A DNA stretch of 64,000 nt from Picochlorum sp. 'celeri' (Eukaryota > Chlorophyta > Trebouxiophyceae): the NCBI GenBank assembly GCA_010909725.1, contig JAACMV010000004.1, positions 62,001 to 126,000 of the forward strand, in the 5' to 3' direction. Of this stretch, positions 19,838 to 30,311 are shown piece after piece; position 1 is the stretch's first letter, and every line of letters starts with the position of its first letter. Under the pieces are notes generated by a model, which was not told where the DNA came from, did not search any database, and saw only the letters and a list, made by a program, of their open reading frames with translations. The position numbers were made by a program, and so were the translations under genes.

Positions 19838-20521
19838 GTCTACGACAAAAGAGAATCACGACTAACAAGATCAAGAAAGAAAGATTGCTTCTTTTTCAAA
19901 ATAATTCAATTATACACCTGAACAGATGTCTGATGCTCGCAATTAATAGAAGATCGAGGGACAACTGCTCTCCGGGTTAGGGACTGCACCGACGCAAATA
20001 TATACAAAGATTAGCGCTGCAGATCACATCATGCATTATGCGCATACAGTTCACTCAAAAAGACAAAGTATATGTAGGAAATGATATCCAAGTCACCCCA
20101 GGTCTTCAGGACCACGTTTTCCTCGAGAACCCGGTTCACACCAAACCCTCTGGCCCCATTCAAATCTATGGCTCAAACATCCCGTGCAGCGACTTACCTG
20201 GAATGAAAATGCATTTAAAATGTTATCTTTGATTCCAATGCATGTCAGCCATCCTTCCGCACGAGTTCCATCGACGCCGCGTCGACGAATGTGGCGCCGA
20301 TTTGATTAGGTCGACGGTGAAGTACGGTCCAATGTCTCTTTTGAAGGGAAGTTGTTTAAGCGATGAATACATCTTCGTCTTCGAGGACCGGAGCGGGACG
20401 CGATGCCGGGAAAAGCCCGGCCCCTGTCCGCAATTACTGTAGGGTCTGTGTGTCAGAAAGCTGTACGAGAAAAATCTCACACGATGATTTGGGATTGTTT
20501 ACAGGTAGATGGATGGGCGGT
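19838..20521. other. 684-bp region with unresolved small exon candidates
   Basis: No clear gene can be assigned here. On minus, a candidate pair of exons around 20264 and 20198 would join across a 65-nt GTGCGG...TTCCAG intron. Exon 2 then reads RCTGCLSHRFEWGQRVWCEP before a stop near 20096, but the first exon has no good start. On plus, a 64-codon ORF at 20038-20232 overlaps the same bases. Neither resembles a family I know. The right part also includes the promoter of the deacetylase gene at its low-coordinate end. Confidence 0.3.
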
Positions 20522-21589
20522 TCAGTTCAATTGCAAACCAAACCTACTTCCTCCTGGTGCACTTTGGCCTCTAGCCATGGTGCTTCCGAGGGCAAAGTAT
20601 TTGGAGGACTGGAGAGCGTCTTTATCATGCTCGGAAAAACCAGTACCCCCTGCGCAAAGCTCAATGATGTCCTCATCTTGCACTGGGATTCCGTCGTATT
20701 GTCCATCTGGCTTGATCATTCTCTTCCAGGTGTCCCGTAGCACCACGTCTCCTGTGGGTTTCAGAACAACTAATCGGGAAGCGTTAGTAAACGAGTCTCC
20801 TGATATTGGATCTTCAAATTCATGCACACCTCCTCCTTTAGATTTTTTGAACTTTAATCGTATCAAATCCTTCATTTTCAGTGGTTTTCCTGAAGCTGGA
20901 CATCTTGTGTGCATGTCTAGCTTTTCAACGCTGTCCTCTACTTCTGGCCCTTGGCCAGGAACCCAAAAGGCCTTCATATTCTTTGATCTCTCCTCGTTTT
21001 CCTTGATGGTTTTTGCGCTTGACACAGTCTGTTTCCCTCCCATGATTGCTTTTGCTCCTTGTACAGCCACGTGCTGGATCTTGTCCACAGTAACCTGACT
21101 GGATCCTCCGTGATTCCTCCGATCGAATGCCAATACAGACACTTCTCTATCTATTGCAGCTTGCTCCATCTCCTTTTCTTTCAGCTTTTCCTGATGCCTC
21201 TCCCATGCAGCCAACTTTTTTTTGTTTGCCTTCTTCTGTGCCAACAGGTTCTCCAAAATAGCCTCTCGGCTGAAAATGTACCCATCTGGACAGCAAACGG
21301 GATCGACGGCTGGCCTCAAAGTCAGCCGACAGTCATAATAGTTGCCCACAGAATCCTACACAAACAGATACCAATCAGGTGTGGAGCAAGGCCAACATTC
21401 TTTCTTACACTCACACAGTCGTTCCAGTCGGGGCATCCTCGCATACACGCGAAAATGATGGTTTTAGACGCTAAAACACACCTTTCCCAATCTCTCATTC
21501 GCAGTGCCATATCCTAGTTGTTTTCGCTCGTGATATGTCAGTGTTTCCTTCCCAGTGGCTCCTGCATTCTTGCTTTTCTTCCTACCCAT
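20522..21589 (-). CDS. NOSIP: Nitric oxide synthase-interacting protein homologue (NOSIP), E3 ligase
   Basis: Nuclear U-box-type ubiquitin ligase family, associated with the spliceosome in other eukaryotes. Exon 1 is 21589-21482 and exon 2 is 21355-20522; the 126-nt intron is GTGTGT...TGTAG, phase 0. 313 residues. The N-terminus carries the family pattern MGRKKSKNAG, TYHERKQLGYGT, then DSVGNYYDCRLTLRPAVDPV and the split U-box half CCPDGYIFSREAILENLL. A coiled, Lys-rich linker follows, and then the second U-box half (MHTRCPASGKPLKMKDLI; DPISGDSFTNASRLVVLKP). A length of about 310 matches the family. Confidence 0.9.
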
Positions 21590-21852
21590 GGGACTCTCTC
21601 GCGAGTTTGACTAGTTCATCCAATTACAAGCACATATTCATGAAAATTTAATGATATAATCGCCGCACTTTTCATTAATTCATGAGAGCATATGCATGTG
21701 TTGTTTAGAACTTTTCAAAACAAAAATAGATCATTTAAAATTCGCAGCTCTCCAGCCCAAGGTACTTCATTCATATATACGAATCAATTTAACATCCATT
21801 TATATGGATATGAGGTAAAGTACTACACCATTCCACGAAAAAACGCGTGTTC

Positions 21853-22137
21853 ATGGGAAACTCGACCCCTCCCCAGTACAGTCGTGGCACAGTCCTCAGG
21901 TAGGGTATCTTGGACTCTGCAGCCTCATTCGCAGATCTATGATGTAACATATCTTTGTTTAATATGTCGTGTAGGGCGATAGCCGCAGGCTGTCTTGTTC
22001 TTGGGTCAAAGGCAACGATGGTGTTGAAGTCTGGAGGAGGAGCAGCAAAGGGCTTGAGCCTTCTTCTCGGCGGAGGTGCAGCCGCAGCAGCCGCATATCA
22101 GAGTAAAACCAATCAACAGCAGCATCAAGAGCAATAA
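21853..22137 (+). CDS. Small hydrophobic protein with putative N-myristoylation site (two exons)
   Basis: Reconstructed gene: exon 1 is 21853-21899 and exon 2 is 21975-22137; the 75-nt intron is GTAGGG...GTGTAG and splits an Arg codon. The 69-residue product begins MGNSTPPQ, a good N-myristoylation consensus (Gly2, Ser4, small residues). Two short hydrophobic, Gly/Ala-rich stretches follow (AIAAGCLVLGSKA; GLSLLLGGGAAAAAAY), then a Gln-rich tail. I recognise no family. It may be a small membrane-associated protein. The fit of the splice signals, phase and composition supports it over the unspliced frames. Confidence 0.5.
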
Positions 22138-22179
22138 GATTATCGTAGCGATGCATCATATAATAATAATAAAAAAAAA

Positions 22180-23973
22180 CTATTCACTTGTATGTGCTCG
22201 GTCATCAAAAAATTCCAGTTCGCTTTCATGGTTTGTTAAGAAGGATTTGAATTCTCCAAAGCTCAATACACCATCTCCATCAATATCCGCTTCGCGGATA
22301 GCGGCACCAACAAGGTCCTCTACATCGCATCCCTCGTCACCACACAAGAGCCGTTCGACATCCTCCACTCCCAGCGAGTCATCATTATCTATGTCAGCAG
22401 CCTCAAAGACTTCTGCAAGAAGGTGTTCCCACTCACTTGTGTCTCTAACAGATTTCCATTCTGTCATTGCTGCACACCAATCTGCAGGATCCACAGCGTC
22501 GTCTTCATCAAACGTCATTTGCAACAACAATTGCTCTGCCTCCTGGTGTGACAGGTCAAACTCCTCCCCCTGCAATGTATTTCTCAAATCCATTCGCGTG
22601 ATGCGGCCATCAGGTAACCCAGTCACTCCTAAATTCTTCATTCCATCGGATAGCGCAGTGGAAAGAGGTGATTGAGTCGCCACATGTGCCATCTTTCGTA
22701 ATGCCCTCTGCTTCAAGAGACCATATGTGCCAAACCTCTGAAGCCTCTGCACGAACGTCTTCTTCCGCACGACCTTCTCGTCACCTCCATTTAATTTCGT
22801 GATCCATTCATGTTGCAATGCTTGGGCCGCTGTGGGCCTGTTTTCTGGATTTCTCTGAAGCATTTGCTGCACCAAATCCTTGGCATCACTCGGCAAATGC
22901 TGCCATGTCTCATCGGAGAAATCCAATTCAGAGTATAAAATAGCACGGAAAATATCTTTATTGGCACATGCCCCTCCCTTCATGAACTCCTCAGCGACTT
23001 CGCCTCCCTCTTCTCCAGAGAATGGGAGGGCTCCGGTCAAAATCAAATAGGCCACTACCCCAACGCTCCACATATCTGCCTCTAATCCGTAATCACATCT
23101 CAGCACCTCGGGAGCAACATACATTGGGGTCCCTGCTCTCATATCCACCTTTTCCCCCGGTTCGCAGAACACAGACACCCCAAAATCAATGGCCTTGAGT
23201 GGGGCCTTCTTGTGATCCTTTGTTGCAAATAAAAAGTTATCAGGCTTCACATCCCGTATCATCACCCCTTGTGAATGACAAAGAGCAACCACACGAAGAA
23301 TATCTCTCACCAAACGACGCATTTCTTCTTCCGTGTACAACTCAGTCTCTGAGCACATGATGGCATCCCAGAGAGTTCCTCCCTCACACAACTCCATCAC
23401 AATATCCACCTTGCCTTCGTCCTCGTACACCTCATACACATACGCAATATTCAAACTTCTTCCAAGATGGTTCCCTATATCCACCTCATTTCGAACCCTT
23501 CTGACATAATATCGATCCAAAGTCCCAGTAGGTCCAAAACGCTTTGGCATCCTCTTCACAGCAAACTGCTGCTGGGACCCTATTTCGGTCACTCTGTACA
23601 CTCTGCCAAATGTCCCCGACCCAATGGACTCGCCCAACTCATACTTCTTCTCGAACCCTGAGAGATACCCAAAATGCTTGGCGGGTTCGTCTTTAGTGTG
23701 ATATAGGTTCTTGTGGCCCTTGAAACTACGCAGCTGTGTGGGTACGTGTCTTGACTTATAGTGACCATGTTTATGAAATAAACCCTCTCTAGTCCCTCGA
23801 ATTCCATGCATTCCCCGCGTGGAAGGGCAAGGGTTGGGGCAACTCCTGTGATCAAGAATCTCACGAACTGTGGAAACCCATGGCCGTGATGCCACGTTGT
23901 ATGCCATTATGGTCGTTTTAGTACACAAAGAATACGTACATAGACCAACGGACCGGGTCCACGGAGATTTCAT
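22180..23973 (-). CDS. Calcium-dependent protein kinase (CDPK)
   Basis: Ca-activated Ser/Thr kinase of the plant/alga/apicomplexan family. The kinase domain spans about residues 111-375, with Gly loop GSGTFGRV, Lys140 (FAVK), catalytic IRDVKPDN (Asp241) and DFG (263-265). APE-type APEVL and the autoinhibitory junction follow, then a calmodulin-like domain. EF3 (DIDNDDSLGVED) and EF4 (DIDGDGVLSFGE) are canonical. EF1 and EF2 are degenerate. The HRD motif has Ile239 in place of His, a rare change. A basic N-terminal extension of about 105 residues lacks Gly2, so there is no myristoylation. The start may be 23973 or the ATG at 23907. Confidence 0.92.
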   Translation of the reverse strand: MKSPWTRSVGLCTYSLCTKTTIMAYNVASRPWVSTVREILDHRSCPNPCPSTRGMHGIRGTREGLFHKHGHYKSRHVPTQLRSFKGHKNLYHTKDEPAKHFGYLSGFEKKYELGESIGSGTFGRVYRVTEIGSQQQFAVKRMPKRFGPTGTLDRYYVRRVRNEVDIGNHLGRSLNIAYVYEVYEDEGKVDIVMELCEGGTLWDAIMCSETELYTEEEMRRLVRDILRVVALCHSQGVMIRDVKPDNFLFATKDHKKAPLKAIDFGVSVFCEPGEKVDMRAGTPMYVAPEVLRCDYGLEADMWSVGVVAYLILTGALPFSGEEGGEVAEEFMKGGACANKDIFRAILYSELDFSDETWQHLPSDAKDLVQQMLQRNPENRPTAAQALQHEWITKLNGGDEKVVRKKTFVQRLQRFGTYGLLKQRALRKMAHVATQSPLSTALSDGMKNLGVTGLPDGRITRMDLRNTLQGEEFDLSHQEAEQLLLQMTFDEDDAVDPADWCAAMTEWKSVRDTSEWEHLLAEVFEAADIDNDDSLGVEDVERLLCGDEGCDVEDLVGAAIREADIDGDGVLSFGEFKSFLTNHESELEFFDDRAHTSE

Positions 23974-24091
23974 GCTCGGGGGGGCGACCGGTCGTTAGAA
24001 CATGCTAATTTAGGAACTTAAGGAATTTTGTTTCCCACATGGTGCGATGCGTGACAGGGCTATTCACCTTATTTTTGACACAAAGAATACA
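23974..24091. promoter_or_regulatory. 118-bp bidirectional promoter region, CDPK / VPS45
   Basis: Two divergent starts lie only 118 bp apart if VPS45 starts at 24092, so the promoters must overlap. Includes an A/T-rich segment at about 24000-24030. Confidence 0.4.
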
Positions 24092-26003
24092 ATGGTCGGG
24101 TCCCAGCATCATCCATCCCAACGGGGTCTTCGAGAGATTGTCCATTTCTACGTCACACGGTTGCTTGACACCGGACAACTGCTTCATTCGCCTCATGATT
24201 CGAAGCAGCATATGAAGGTTTTAATAGTTGATGATGATACAATTAGATATGTATCCACAGTGATGAGTCAGCGGGAGATTTTGGACTTGGGAGTGTATTT
24301 GACTGAAAAGGTTGACAAGACTGGGTCTTCCCTTTCCTCTGACAGCATGAGTGTGGAAGGGATCCCATATCCTCATATGATTGCTGTCTACTTTGTGAGA
24401 CCTACCAAGTCCAATATCGCGATGATACGGAGGGAGTTGCGGGAGCCTCGGTTTGGAAAGTATATATTATGTACGTGCAAAGTCATCCGTCTCCATGATC
24501 TGGCATCCAATGTCGCTACCTGGTTGTGCGTGTGTAGATTTTAGTAATATTGTATCCGATATGAGACTTCAAGATATAGCGGAAGGGGATATTCACGGCG
24601 CTGTCGTTGAAGTGAGGGAGGCTTTTGGAGATTTTGTGGCATTGGATCCTCATCATTTTTATATTCCAATCACACAAACGTACATGGCCTTGGCGCCGAT
24701 GAATTTGGACTTTGGAGCATCTTCCGATATGGTTGATAGGATAACAGAGGGCATTGCGTCGGTGATGCTGTCGTATCGGCAGAGATTCGTGATACGATTT
24801 CAGGCTGCCAGCGAGGTGGCTGGCAGAGTAGCATCATCACTGCACCAGCTGACGCAGCAGGATCAGCGAGAGTTATTCGATTTTGGGTCTCGAGATGGTC
24901 AATATCCGATATTGTTATTATTAGACAGAAAACAGGATCCTGTGACCCCGCTGCTGAGTCAATGGACATACCAAGCAATGATTCACCAGGTGTTGGGTAT
25001 CAGGGACAACATTGTGCAGCTGCCACCAGATGCCTTGGCGACCCCTCGGCATGATGGTGCCTCGACGGATGAGTTCGTGGTGTCCTCGGCACAAGATGGC
25101 TTTTTTAAAAAGAATATGTACGCCAATTTTGGAGATGTAGGCATGGCCATCAAGAATCTGGTTGATCAGGTGAGCTCGGACCATAAGACTGCAAAAGGCT
25201 TTGATTCAATAAATGACATAGCAGAGTTTGTCGAGCATCTTCCGGAGACGACGCAGCAGCAAGGAATGACAGCAAAACATGTATCTATTATGAGTGCATT
25301 GTCCCGCGAAGTAGAGGAACGCAGCCTCATGACTGTCTCTGGAGTCGAGCAGGACGTCAGTTGTCAGGCATCCAGTCCTGTGGGACACTACGAGGCAGTC
25401 TCGCTCCTATTACGGAATCCATCCATTGCACCATCTGATAAAGCGAAACTTGTGCTTTTATACGCACTTCGGTATGACGAGGAAGCTCCTCAGCAAACAT
25501 CGTCGCTGTTTGGTGCCATGGAAGGAATCTGTGATGGCATGTTGCTCGACACGATGCGATACATCAGAAAGACCTGGTCCACTCAGGGCAAAACCTTGGA
25601 CCTCTTTTCTGACAAAACCCTCTCCTCACGATTCGCCAGTCTCGCAAAGCAACACCTAAAAGGAGTAGAAAATGTGTACACGCAACACAAGCCAGCCTTC
25701 ATGTCTGTTCTGGAAAAGGCAGCCAAAGGACGCCTGCCAACATCAGAGTACCCATTTGTGAAAGAGACTGAGGCAGCAAAAGCACAGACAAAAGGCAGCA
25801 GACTCATCATCGCCTTTATTATCGGCGGTTCAACGTATGAAGAAGCCAAATCTGTATGGGAAATGAACTCGGGTTCCTCGGAACATTCTGTGCCAGGAGT
25901 CCATGTAATCCTTGGGAGCACAGGCGTTCAAAGCAATGACAGCTTCATGCAGGATCTCTCCGAAGTTCGTCGACTAGAAATGTACAAAACATCCAGAAGA
26001 TAG
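24092..26003 (+). CDS. VPS45: Vacuolar protein sorting-associated protein 45 (Sec1/Munc18 family)
   Basis: SM protein that regulates SNARE assembly at the trans-Golgi/endosome. Exon 1 is 24092-24470 and exon 2 is 24538-26003; the 67-nt intron is GTACGT...GTGTAG and joins FGKYIL to YFSNIV. 614 residues with this start; an in-frame ATG at 24047 would add 15. Family blocks visible: MKVLIVDDDTIRYVSTVMSQ, PRFGKY, LLLLDRKQDPVTPLLSQWTY, KNMYANFGDVGMAIKNLVD and IIAFIIGGSTYEEA near the end. Human VPS45 has about 570 residues. The extra length comes from an N-terminal extension and a roughly 10-residue insertion just before MKVL. Confidence 0.93.
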
Positions 26004-26199
26004 TTTTGAAATCTATTTATTAGACTGTAATTGACATTCGCGACAGTTATATAGAAACCAAGACAGTTTTTGAAGGGATGGGACGTATTCGAGACTGTAT
26101 ACACACGAGATGAGCATCTGATTCGCATGACACGGGATTGCTTGTATCTTTTAAAATGAATGCATCATAGCCATAACAATCAGGCCAGGGGAGAGCATC

Positions 26200-27371
26200 A
26201 TGCAGGAGAAGAATGTCATGGAAGAAACTCCTGTATTTGTCCGGGTACGACTCTGAATGCACTGGATGTGGTGGTATTCAACCAGAAATGGTTATACGAG
26301 TGATATGGTGTGTGCAGGAGCTTGCTGCAGGGGGCTTTGCTGGGGCAGTTGCCAAGTCTGTGGTGGCACCTCTGGAACGCTGTAAAATCTTGTATCAAGT
26401 ACGGTTTTTTTTTCAATATAATGGTCGCATGGTGTTTTGAGGTGGTGATGCTACACATGTAATTGCAGACGGGAAAGTTACATCACACGGGTATGCTGCC
26501 CACGATGCGATCCATTGTCAAGGGCGAAGGTGTTCGTGGCTTGTTCAAGGGGAATGGTGCATCAGTCCTTCGAATCGTGCCGTATTCGGCAATTCACTTT
26601 GGATTGTACGAATACTATCGGCGATATTTCGTTCGAATAGCATATGGAGAGGATGTGCCGATACACATCTCGCCCATTGTTGATCTGTGTGCAGGGTCAA
26701 GTTCAGGGGCAACTGCAGTTCTCCTGACATACCCGTTGGACTTTGTGCGAACTCGTCTTGCGTACATATCGGAGAGTGGTAGCATCCCTACAGAAGGCTA
26801 TCGTCATAAAAACAATCATGGGGGTACCAAGGGTTTGAAATTTAGTTCGGGTCACGAGACGATTAGAACTGTGCTACAGAGTACGCTGAAGCGGGAAGGT
26901 CTCCGTGGTCTGTACCATGGGATTGGGCCTTCCATGTATGGTATTCTGCCGTATGCTGGACTTAAATTCTTTGTGTATCAGCACTTAAAGCAGCTGTATT
27001 GGCAATATGGGGATCCTCGTGATCTGAACGAGATGGATCCCCATGATGCAAAGCGCCAAAGACTCTCTGTGCCCCTCATGCTCTGCTTTGGGGGCGTGGC
27101 TGGCCTGGTTGCTCAGACAGCGACGTATCCTATAGATGTGGTTAGACGGCGGATGCAGGTTGAAGGACTCAAGGTTATGGAGTTCGGAAAGCAGGAAATT
27201 TTACCCCGCTCAACACCAGCAGCACTGATGAGGATAGCGCAACTGGAAGGGTGGGGATCGCTCTTCTCTGGGTTGTCAATTAATTACATGAAAGTTATTC
27301 CCTCGACTGCAATTGGGTTTAGCTTGTACGATTTCTTAAAGTCCCAGTTGAATTTATCGTCCAATTTATAG
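26200..27371 (+). CDS. Mitochondrial coenzyme A carrier (SLC25A42/CoAc-like)
   Basis: Inner mitochondrial membrane carrier. Three exons: 26200-26244, 26318-26398 and 26469-27371, with introns of 73 and 70 nt (GTACGA...GTGCAG; GTACGG...TTGCAG). 342 residues. Three carrier repeats are seen with Px[D/E]xx[K/R] signatures: APLERCK, YPLDFVR and YPIDVVR. The blocks GLYHGIGPSMYGILPYAGLK and LFSGLSINYMKVIPSTAIGF are those of plant CoAc1/CoAc2 and animal SLC25A42/A16. Transport of CoA, possibly in exchange for adenine nucleotides, follows from family. The first exon is only 15 codons. Confidence 0.9.
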
Positions 27372-27381
27372 TTGTATCATT

Positions 27382-28456
27382 TTAAAATGTCATGTTGTGC
27401 ACTTCATCTCTGATGTCATCAAACAATGCAGAGGAGAGGTATCGTTCCCCAAAGGATGGAATGATGACCACAATATTCTTTCCTTTGTTTTCGGGCCTCT
27501 TAGCCACCTTCAAGGCAGCGGTCACGGCGGCACCAGAGGAAATACCCACAAATACGCCCTCCTCGGTCGCAAGACGCCTTGCCATCTTCATGGCATCCTC
27601 ACTACTTACAGTGACGGCTTCATCAACAATTTTCGTGTCCAAATTCTTTGGAATAAAGCCTGCACCGATTCCTTGGATTTTATGTGGTCCAGGTCGACCC
27701 CCGCTGATGACCGGACTCTCCTCAGGCTCAACAGCAATCACCTGGCAGTCTGGGTTCTTTTCCTTCAAAAATTTACCTGTGCCAGACAAGGTCCCCCCTG
27801 TACCAACACCACCAACAAGGATATCGACATCTCCGTCCATTCCCTTCCAAATCTCTGGGCCAGTCGTTTCGTAATGCACCTGTGGGTTGGCTGGATTCTC
27901 AAACTGCTGAAGAATGTATGAGTTTGGTGTCTTGGCCGCAATTTCTGTTGCTGTGTCAATTGCAGCCTTCATACCCTTGGCAGGATCTGTCACAACCAAT
28001 TCCGCCCCAAAAGCACGCAACAGAATTCTCCTCTCCATGGACATGCTTGCTGGCATCGTCAATATCAGCTTGTAGCCCTTTGCTGCTGCAATGAAGGCCA
28101 AAGCAATACCTGTGTTTCCAGAAGTAGGCTCCACCAACGTCGTCTTCCCGGGTTCGATTTTCCCCTCCTTCTCCGCAGCTTCAATCATTGCCAAGCCAAT
28201 GCGATCCTTTACACTGGAACATGGCTCCATGGACTCCAATTTAGCAATGATATTTGCCCCTCGCCCCTCCTTATCCACCTTGAGTTTCAACAAAGGCGTA
28301 TTCCCTGAACAAAGCAGACGTGTGTAATCGCCAAACATCCAAATTTATTTTACTCCTGGGCAGTGTCTACATAGAGCAAAGAGTGATAAACGTACCGATA
28401 AGGTCGGAAATGTTTTCGGCTACGGCAGTCCGAGGCTTGCTACTGGAAGAACCCAT
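27382..28456 (-). CDS. Cysteine synthase (O-acetylserine (thiol) lyase), possibly N-myristoylated
   Basis: PLP enzyme joining O-acetylserine and sulfide to make cysteine. Exon 1 is 28456-28396 and exon 2 is 28304-27382; the 91-nt intron is GTACGT...GTTCAG and restores the canonical [14 protein letters not shown]. 327 residues, without a plastid or mitochondrial presequence. PLP Lys53 lies in SSVKDR, the substrate loop is PTSGNTG, and the phosphate loop is [10 protein letters not shown]. The start MGSSSSKPR matches an N-myristoylation consensus, unusual for this enzyme. Without splicing, the frame would begin at the intronic ATG 28338 and lose the conserved Ile-Gly before NTP. Confidence 0.92.
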
Positions 28457-28770
28457 ATCGTATTACGCTTCTTTCTCTCTCAGATGATCTACTCGTTGCA
28501 ATTATATTATTGAATTTTGAAAATACCATGTCTCTGCCACCTTCTGATGCCTGAGTGCCTATGAAAGTGGCCAAATCTGTCGTATTCGGATGAACACGCC
28601 ATTGGACCGGACGTGTCGGAATTTCCATTTCCATCCTGGCGGTGAGATGGTTCGCCACGCTTGTGGTCCTTATTTCCTCTCAGCGCTGAATCGGTAGCGA
28701 TTAATACATTGGAATTAAAAAATAGAATGTACATTGTAAATGCCATGCCGTCACCGTATATGCCGGATTC
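28457..28770. other. Divergent intergenic region, cysteine synthase / MFS transporter
   Basis: 314 bp holding both promoters. Two overlapping minus-strand frames (79 codons from 28746 and 72 codons from 28658) are open but resemble no family. I treat them as chance frames. Confidence 0.3.
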
Positions 28771-30012
28771 ATGAACCTTGTAATATTCAAACTTTGGTAT
28801 TTGTTCTACTTTGCTGCGAATAGTTGTTTGAATCCGTTTCTAAATGTGATATTTCGGCGTTATGGCATACAAGAGCAAGTAATTGGTGGAATTGCTCTGC
28901 TGAGGCCTCTCATCGGCCTTCCGGGAGGCATCATTTTTTCAGCAGTGGCAGACAAGTACAGGAAGCATGCTGTGCTGCTGCTGCTCTGTCTGGCTGTGTC
29001 CACGCTCATGCGATCCATGTTGTATTACTATTCAAGCATGGTGAGTCATATAATAGTTTTAGTGTTGATCTCTGGTGCGACGAGTGCTCCATGTACCACT
29101 ATTCTGGATTCCGCATGCTCAGCAGCCTGTTCAGTGGAGGGTGAAGCATATGCTAGGCAGCGTATGTTCGGTGCGATTGGCTGGGGAACGTTTAGTTTTG
29201 TATCTGGATCGTGTATTGATATGTTTGGAATCGCGGCGGCGTTTATTTTGCACGGGGTGTTGATGGTTGGAACTGCTGGGCCAACATACAAGGTGGACTT
29301 TGGGCCATTAGAAGGAAAGCTACAAGCGCACAGGGAGCACGCGGCGCAGCCGAGTTTTTCCGAGAAGATTTATATTTTATGGAGCAATATCGATGCACGA
29401 GTGTTCTTCTTTATGACGTTGATCATGGGGACTGCTGTTGGAACTATTGAAGGGTTTTTGTTTTTATACATTGAAGATTTGGGAGGGAGTTCGGCCCTCA
29501 TGGGGCTCACGCTGACCGTCACTTGCGTGTCTGAGACTATTGTATTTTACTTCTCGAGCCATATCATCAATTTTCTAGGGATATCAAGATCGATTCATGT
29601 TTGTTTTTTGGCATTCTTTGTGCGGCTCACAGCATATGTATCTATGATGTATTGGCCTAGTGTTTGGTTTGTGCTGCCAGTTGAACTGCTGCATGGACTT
29701 ACATTTGGATTGACCTGGTCCGTTGGGACAAAGAAAAGTCAGCTGTTGTCTCCTCCTGGACTGGAGGCAACAACCCAGAGTGTTTTCCAGGGATGCATGT
29801 TTGGCTTGGGATATGGGCTGGGGGGTCTTCTGGGGGGTTCCGTTTACAGTCACGTTGGGGCTACAGCAACATTTGTCGTAGAGCTATGTATTTTATCTTT
29901 GGGTTGGATAGGATCAGCATGGGCTGAGTATATGTTGCTGCAACCTGCTGCACCATTGAAACCAAAGTACTCTGGACCAGATCTGCATCATATTGAATTG
30001 GCAACATCCTAG
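28771..30012 (+). CDS. Major facilitator superfamily transporter (MFS_1-like/MFSD6-like)
   Basis: 413 residues, intronless, with about 12 hydrophobic helices. The N-terminal helix pair WYLFYFAANSCLNPFLNVIF and GGIALLRPLIGLPGGIIFS fits the LacY/nucleoside-permease-like MFS_1_like group that includes MFSD6. The loop motif VADKYRKHAVLLLL is between TM2 and TM3. Later, RQRMFGAIGWGTFSFVSG is typical of this subgroup. Substrate unknown; a polytopic membrane carrier is certain. Only a 20-residue hydrophilic tail follows TM12. Confidence 0.85.
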   Translation: MNLVIFKLWYLFYFAANSCLNPFLNVIFRRYGIQEQVIGGIALLRPLIGLPGGIIFSAVADKYRKHAVLLLLCLAVSTLMRSMLYYYSSMVSHIIVLVLISGATSAPCTTILDSACSAACSVEGEAYARQRMFGAIGWGTFSFVSGSCIDMFGIAAAFILHGVLMVGTAGPTYKVDFGPLEGKLQAHREHAAQPSFSEKIYILWSNIDARVFFFMTLIMGTAVGTIEGFLFLYIEDLGGSSALMGLTLTVTCVSETIVFYFSSHIINFLGISRSIHVCFLAFFVRLTAYVSMMYWPSVWFVLPVELLHGLTFGLTWSVGTKKSQLLSPPGLEATTQSVFQGCMFGLGYGLGGLLGGSVYSHVGATATFVVELCILSLGWIGSAWAEYMLLQPAAPLKPKYSGPDLHHIELATS

Positions 30013-30311
30013 GGTACGTCATCTGACAATAATTGTTATTTGTCTACCGACTCGGTGGTGGTTTGGCAATAGAGTGTCTGCACTGCATTATGGCAATGCA
30101 GACTATGGATCCTGGATGGACTTGGGCATGAATGCACCATTCAGTGCCATTCCATGGAGCCAGCACAATTCATTCTATGTGTTATTTGCCTATAATAATA
30201 TTAACATTGAACAATGCGCCGGGTTTTGCTGATCTGAGTATCAATCAGTGGATAGTTACATGCATTGAACATTCAATCAATTTCATTGTGCAGGTACATG
30301 TTTTTTTGATT
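30013..30311. other. Convergent intergenic region
   Basis: About 300 bp between the stops of two convergent genes. No tRNA-like cloverleaf, repeat or coding exon recognised. Confidence 0.35.

Noticed and set aside
20403..21098. 231-codon plus-strand frame
   Set aside because: Antisense to NOSIP exon 2, which has clear family motifs.
28507..28746. 79-codon minus frame between cysteine synthase and the MFS gene
   Set aside because: Overlapped by another open frame in a different phase, sits in a divergent promoter, no family match.
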